A stretch of 18,706 nucleotides of DNA from Clostridiales bacterium (GTDB lineage: Bacteria; Bacillota; Clostridia; Peptostreptococcales; Anaerovoracaceae): assembly GCA_012735285.1 (NCBI GenBank), contig JAAYHT010000259.1, positions 1 to 18,706 of the forward strand, read 5' to 3'. This document shows, piece after piece, positions 15,347 to 18,706 of the stretch. Both the position numbers and the translations under genes were made by a program. Each line of letters starts with the position of its first letter. Position 1 is the stretch's first letter. Below the pieces are notes generated by a model. The model ran no database searches, was not told the origin of the DNA, and saw only the letters and a program-made list of their open reading frames with translations.

Positions 15347-16632
15347 TTTCCTACCCTCATTTCCAAGAACTTGTTTTCCAAGCTAGGATATTTGTTATAT
15401 AGCCTCATAAGCGCTAAACTGTCGTTGGCAAATTTTGAAAGGCCATCTTTGTAATCTGTGACCAAACCTTTAATAATATAGTTTTTTAATATTCCTGAAA
15501 TCTCAGGTATATTTAAAATATTTACACCGATGAGTTTTCCATCTTTCCATACTAAGCGGCAATAGCTGTAGTTCTCTTCATCATATTCTTCGTAGATATG
15601 GTCTCCCTCGTTAATATCGCCCACACCAACGAAATCGTGCTCCATGAAATGAGTAATATTATGGGGAAGGGCTCCTAAATATTTAGTTCTTTTTCCTGCC
15701 ATATTGGCTCCTGCTGTTCTGCCCTGGTAGCGGGCATTTGCCCATAGGCCTATTATGCGTTTTTCACCAGATAACAAATCACTTGCCTGGCTTACATCAC
15801 CAGCTGCATAGAGTCCAGCAACACTGGTCTCCATGTATTCATTAACAACTATTCCGTTATCTATTTCAACTTGATTGGGATCGAGGAAAGATACATTAGG
15901 TCTTACTCCTGTACAGATAACTATAGAGTCTACCTTTTCAGTAGGGCCACCATCTGTGAAATAGGCCACAAGACTATCCTTATCTTTTTCTACACGCTCG
16001 ATTGCGGTTCCAAATCTTAACTTGACATTTTTGCTCTTTAATATTTCTTGTATTATTATTGAGCAATTCTTATGAGCAATCATAGGGAATATATATTCGG
16101 CAAAGTCTGCTAGGTAAACTTCAAAGCCATTTTCTATTAAAGCTTCCACAGCTTTAATTCCTACCATGGATGCTCCGACTACTAATACTCTCTTTTTTTG
16201 TCCCCTTAAAAGATCTCTAAATTTTACTCCATCCTCTAAGGTACGTAGGGTGTATACATGATCGCTAACATTTTTAAAAGCAGAGGGTATTATAGGGGAA
16301 GAACCGGTTGCTATCAAAGCTTTATCGTAATGGATTTTAAATCCTTCAGAATTCTCGACATATTGTTCCTTTGTATCTAGCTTAACTACAGGCGAACCAA
16401 AGTGGGGTATTATATTATATCGCTTATAAAGGTCCATGTTGTTACCGTAAGGAAACATGGTATCGTATTCAATCTTTCCAGCTGCGTAATATGTAATTAG
16501 CATGGGATTGTATGCAGGTACTGAAAGGTCTGATAAAAGATGAATGTTACCGCTGTATCCGTTTTCTCTCAAAGACTTGGCGCATTCGATTGCTGCGCAA
16601 CCATTTCCGACTAGCACGTAGTTCTCAGACAT
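15343..16632 (-). CDS. NAD(P)H-dependent FAD oxidoreductase (NirB N-domain / rubredoxin reductase-like)
   Basis: A two-dinucleotide-binding flavoprotein of 429 residues. FAD site: VLVGNGCAAIECAKSL (6-21). Then ALIATGSSPIIPS near 105-117, the NAD(P) site VLVVGASMVGIKAVEAL near 149-165, and the second FAD motif GLYAAGDVSQ near 271-280. A C-terminal domain of about 110 residues resembles the dimerisation domain of NADH-rubredoxin and nitrite reductases of this class. No redox-active CxxC is apparent. AGGAGG lies six bases before ATG 16632. It is the first gene of the redox operon and overlaps the molybdopterin gene by four bases (ATGA). It probably passes electrons between NAD(P)H and the ferredoxin/molybdoenzyme pair; direction is not evident. 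Confidence 0.88.
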   Translation of the reverse strand: MSENYVLVGNGCAAIECAKSLRENGYSGNIHLLSDLSVPAYNPMLITYYAAGKIEYDTMFPYGNNMDLYKRYNIIPHFGSPVVKLDTKEQYVENSEGFKIHYDKALIATGSSPIIPSAFKNVSDHVYTLRTLEDGVKFRDLLRGQKKRVLVVGASMVGIKAVEALIENGFEVYLADFAEYIFPMIAHKNCSIIIQEILKSKNVKLRFGTAIERVEKDKDSLVAYFTDGGPTEKVDSIVICTGVRPNVSFLDPNQVEIDNGIVVNEYMETSVAGLYAAGDVSQASDLLSGEKRIIGLWANARYQGRTAGANMAGKRTKYLGALPHNITHFMEHDFVGVGDINEGDHIYEEYDEENYSYCRLVWKDGKLIGVNILNIPEISGILKNYIIKGLVTDYKDGLSKFANDSLALMRLYNKYPSLENKFLEMRVGK

Positions 16633-16664
16633 GTTCTCCTCCTAGATACAAGGTTATTGATTAT

Positions 16665-16694
16665 ATAATAACATAATAGCAATTATTATGCCAA
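16665..16694 (-). promoter_or_regulatory. Promoter of the redox operon
   Basis: Minus-strand TTGGCA (16689-16694), 18-base spacer, TATTAT (16665-16670); start expected near 16658. Spacing is one base longer than optimal and the -10 is imperfect, which fits a promoter needing an activator. Confidence 0.45.
16672..16690. promoter_or_regulatory. Inverted repeat inside the redox-operon promoter spacer
   Basis: CATAATA (16672-16678), five bases, TATTATG (16684-16690): a perfect 7-5-7 inverted repeat covering the spacer between -35 and -10. Position suits a repressor site, but AT-rich palindromes arise easily by chance. Confidence 0.3.
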
Positions 16695-16711
16695 AGAAAA
16701 AAAGCTAACAA

Positions 16712-16727
16712 TGATAAGATTTTATCA
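16712..16727. promoter_or_regulatory. 16-bp palindrome upstream of the redox operon, Crp/Fnr- or Rex-like
   Basis: TGATAA-GATT-TTATCA is a perfect palindrome centred near -61 of the proposed minus-strand start, the class I position of Crp/Fnr activators. The sequence also resembles the clostridial Rex box TTGTTAA-N4-TTAACAA with A/T changes. Either would make sense for a redox operon. Which protein binds is unknown. Confidence 0.4.
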
Positions 16728-16779
16728 ATCTTTATTAATCTATATAACTTTTAAAAGAATTATACCTAGAGGTTGATAT

Positions 16780-17001
16780 ATGACAAAAAAGATGCAAAGG
16801 AACAATTTTCGTGCGGTAACGCACAGAAAATATATATCGCAACGTCTTGGAATAAGTAGAAATACTTTATATAATATTAAGAAAAGTGATTTTCCAAAAG
16901 AAAGGAGAAAGCAATGGCTAAATTTTGTGTATCAACAGATTCAGGATGTGATCTTCCCGCAACCTTGTGCGAGGAACGAAATATACATGCTTTTCGCATG
17001 A
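16780..17001 (+). CDS. Doubtful small ORF with HTH-like segment, overlapping degV start
   Basis: The frame encodes 73 residues. AGAGG lies seven bases before ATG 16780, and residues 17-39 contain a plausible helix-turn-helix (YISQRLGISRNTLYNI). Against it: it overlaps the start of degV by 88 bases in another frame, its last third is the shadow of that gene, and a better degV promoter lies inside it. A hairpin with a GTAA loop (16805-16831) also sits in this stretch. It may be a leader peptide, a remnant or chance. Confidence 0.2.
   Translation: MTKKMQRNNFRAVTHRKYISQRLGISRNTLYNIKKSDFPKERRKQWLNFVYQQIQDVIFPQPCARNEIYMLFA
16847..16875 (+). promoter_or_regulatory. Promoter of the DegV gene
   Basis: TTGGAA (16847-16852), 17-base spacer, TATAAT (16870-16875), followed by a roughly 30-nt leader and AAAGGAG ahead of ATG 16914. 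Confidence 0.55.
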
Positions 17002-17792
17002 AATATACGATTGATAATGTTGAATATTTTGATCAGATGAGTGTTGAAGATGGAAAAGAGTTCTATGATAAGATGCGAAAAGGGGCAGTGCCTAGTACTA
17101 GCCAAATATCACCATATGAGTTTGTAGAATTCTGGTCAGAACTTTTGGATGAATACGACCTCCCTATAGTTCATATTTCACTAGGAAGCGCTATATCAGG
17201 CACCTATTCAAATGCTGAAATTGCCAAGCAGCAGATCTTAGAAGAGTATCCCGATGCTAAAATATTTGTAATCGATTCTACTCTAGCCTCAATAGGATAT
17301 GGGATGCTGGCTATTTGGGCAGCTGATATGCGTGATGAAGGCAAGACTCCTGAGGAGTGTTTTGAATATTTGAATGAGGTAAAGATAAAGATAAATACTT
17401 ATTACACTACAGATGACTTAAAATATCTTGAGCGCAGCGGAAGGGTTAGCAAGGCTGGAGTAATTGTTGCAACTGCTCTTAATATTAACCCCATATTGAA
17501 CTTGGATAAAGACGGCAGACTAGTTGTAAGGGAAAAGATAAGGGGAAGGAAAAAGGCCTTTAACCGCATAAGCGATATTATCAATGATCTTGTAATTGAC
17601 CCTGAATCTCAAACGCTATATATCTGCCACTCTGATTGTAAAGATGAAGAGGTGGAGGCCTTTAGGAGTATGCTTGTGGAAAGATTCAAATTTAAGGATT
17701 GGTTTATAAGTTATATAGGGCCTACAATAGGTTCCCATTCAGGCCCCGGACTTATCGCTGCCTTCTTTACTGGCAAGCCAAGAACACTGTAA
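16914..17792 (+). CDS. DegV family fatty-acid-binding protein (FakB type)
   Basis: The 292-residue protein has the normal DegV length and all hallmarks: STDSGCDLP at 7-15, PSTSQISPYEF near 60-70 (TSQ-S loop that contacts the fatty acid carboxylate), SLGSAISGTYSNA near 94-106, YLERSGRVSKAG near 173-184, and SHSGPGLIAAFF near the C-terminus. DegV/FakB proteins bind a fatty acid and present it to the kinase FakA, giving acyl phosphate for phospholipid synthesis. The start is set by AAAGGAG before ATG 16914. The gene meets a FakA-type gene tail to tail with no base between the two stop codons, which supports a shared pathway although they are on opposite strands. Which fatty acid it prefers cannot be told. 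Confidence 0.92.
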   Translation: MAKFCVSTDSGCDLPATLCEERNIHAFRMKYTIDNVEYFDQMSVEDGKEFYDKMRKGAVPSTSQISPYEFVEFWSELLDEYDLPIVHISLGSAISGTYSNAEIAKQQILEEYPDAKIFVIDSTLASIGYGMLAIWAADMRDEGKTPEECFEYLNEVKIKINTYYTTDDLKYLERSGRVSKAGVIVATALNINPILNLDKDGRLVVREKIRGRKKAFNRISDIINDLVIDPESQTLYICHSDCKDEEVEAFRSMLVERFKFKDWFISYIGPTIGSHSGPGLIAAFFTGKPRTL

Positions 17793-18706
17793 TTAATCAA
17801 TAGATATTATATAGTAGTATAGTGGCTGTTTACCGTTGACTATTGAGACTTCAACTAAATCGTCTAATTCGGGCATTATTGTATCACGTACTGCTTCGGC
17901 ATCCTCTTCGGTCATATTTTCGCCATAGATAAGGGTGATAAATTCCACGTCTTTTCCTTTATTTTGTCGGGATTCTATTAGATGCTTAATTAATATGGCA
18001 GTAGCATTTTGGATGTCGTTATCAACATGTACAATCTTATTATCATTTAGCGCGATAACTTGTCCTTTTTTAATAGATTGACCGTTTATTACACTGTCCC
18101 TGGTCGCATATGTTACTAGACCTGAAGATACATAGTCTGCTGCTTGCATCATCAGCGTAAGGTTATCTTCAACAGGGGTATCGGGATCAAAATTCATCAT
18201 TGCGGATATCCCCTGAGGGATGGTGTTGGTCGGTAGTACATATACAGTTCGATCGGCGAGTGGAATGGCTTGTTCCGCCGCCATTATTATATTCTTATTA
18301 TTCGGCAAAACAAATACTACTTTTGCTGGTGTTGATTCTATCGCCCTGAGGAAGTCATCGGTGGATGGATTCATTGTCTGTCCGCCTGAAACTACCTGGT
18401 CACATCCAAGTTCGTAAAATAGCGATTTCAATCCTTCACCTGCTGCAACTACTACAAAGCCAACTTCTTTTTCATGCTTTTTGATCTTAGACTCGATACT
18501 TGTTTCCACCCACTGAGTATTATTGTGCTGTATACACATGTTTTCAATTTTAACGTTTTCGAACTCACCGTACAAAGCTGCTTCCTGCAGGGCCTTGCCA
18601 GGATCGTTCGTATGAACATGAACTTTTATGAAGTCATCGCTATCTACAAAGACTATGCTGTCTCCAATAGTTTCTAGATAGCTGCGTAGTTGCATAGGGT
18701 TAACAC
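17793..18706 (-). CDS. FakA-type fatty acid kinase / DAK2-domain protein, C-terminal part; 5' end outside window
   Basis: About 304 residues of the C-terminal half are seen; the frame stays open through the window end (codons for V-N-P before the internal ATG 18695), so the gene begins beyond 18706. Matches to FakA middle and C-terminal domains are GDSIVFVDSDDFIKVHVHTNDPG, written here as its key parts GDSIV, VHVHTNDPG (about 11-33), then VVAAGEGLKSLF, LGCDQVVSGGQTMNPST and FVLPNNKNI, which is the region that binds DegV/FakB partners. The ATP-binding DhaL domain expected at the N-terminus is not in view. FakA phosphorylates fatty acids held by FakB. The convergent DegV gene is a likely partner. 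Confidence 0.88.
   Translation of the reverse strand, partial: VNPMQLRSYLETIGDSIVFVDSDDFIKVHVHTNDPGKALQEAALYGEFENVKIENMCIQHNNTQWVETSIESKIKKHEKEVGFVVVAAGEGLKSLFYELGCDQVVSGGQTMNPSTDDFLRAIESTPAKVVFVLPNNKNIIMAAEQAIPLADRTVYVLPTNTIPQGISAMMNFDPDTPVEDNLTLMMQAADYVSSGLVTYATRDSVINGQSIKKGQVIALNDNKIVHVDNDIQNATAILIKHLIESRQNKGKDVEFITLIYGENMTEEDAEAVRDTIMPELDDLVEVSIVNGKQPLYYYIISID

Noticed and set aside
16818..16845. ACGCACAG...CGCAA resembling the c-di-GMP-I riboswitch start
   Set aside because: Only isolated fragments match; the GGGCAAACC and GGGACGCAAAGCC core strings and the tetraloop/receptor pair are missing.
1..18706. CRISPR array, tRNA/rRNA genes, insertion sequences, att sites
   Set aside because: No regularly spaced repeats, no tRNA cloverleaf or rRNA stretch, no transposase or integrase frame, and no long terminal repeats were seen on reading both strands.

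Overview
The window is low-GC, AT-rich DNA with strong AGGAGG-type ribosome binding sites, SLH-anchored surface protein, group II ECF vitamin transport, DUF1836, DUF134, a DegV/FakA pair and an oxygen-sensitive Fe-S/molybdopterin operon. Together these point to an anaerobic, Gram-positive (monoderm) member of the Clostridia. No rRNA, tRNA, CRISPR array, insertion sequence or phage gene is visible, so it looks like ordinary chromosomal DNA with a few accessory cassettes.

Layout. (1) 2-2821 (+): the 3' part of a large surface protein with a transcobalamin-like plan: an alpha-toroid (prenyltransferase-type) repeat end, three DUF4430 domains and three SLH domains. It converges on and overlaps a hemolysin-III/PAQR membrane protein (2781-3434, -). 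(2) 3569-7332 (+): an operon with a DUF1836 regulator, ECF T component, fused double ECF ATPase and an ECF S component. This is a complete energising module plus one substrate-binding subunit. (3) 7336-8469 (-): alanine racemase, then 8660-9064 (-): a CoA-binding protein of the YccU type. (4) 9147-11615 (+): a promoter and a 100-nt leader with a terminator and a competing hairpin, then an orphan ECF S component, a uridine-kinase-like P-loop kinase overlapping it, and a serpin. The serpin's secretion signal appears to be out of frame by one A in an A7 run. (5) 11779-12642 (+): an operator-like inverted repeat around a promoter, DUF134 regulator, short DtxR-family regulator and a bidirectional terminator. 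(6) 16694-12694 (-): a redox operon of FAD/NAD oxidoreductase, DMSO-reductase-family molybdopterin enzyme and a four-cluster ferredoxin subunit. The molybdoenzyme is interrupted by one in-frame TAA just before its presumed Mo-ligand cysteine. (7) 16847-17792 (+): a DegV fatty-acid-binding protein, meeting head-on a FakA-type fatty acid kinase (17793-window end, -).

How it may fit together (inference). The double-ATPase/T module probably energises both S components seen here and possibly others. The SLH protein resembles vitamin-B12 carriers in its domain plan, so the first S component may import a corrinoid. The second S component plus kinase looks like uptake followed by phosphorylation, under transcription attenuation. 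The redox operon has no Tat signal and no membrane anchor and should be cytoplasmic, with electrons passing between NAD(P)H, flavin, Fe-S clusters and the Mo/W site. Its substrate is not evident. Points most worth a second look are the leader at 9183-9265, the serpin A7 frameshift, the TAA in the molybdoenzyme and the transcobalamin-like surface protein.
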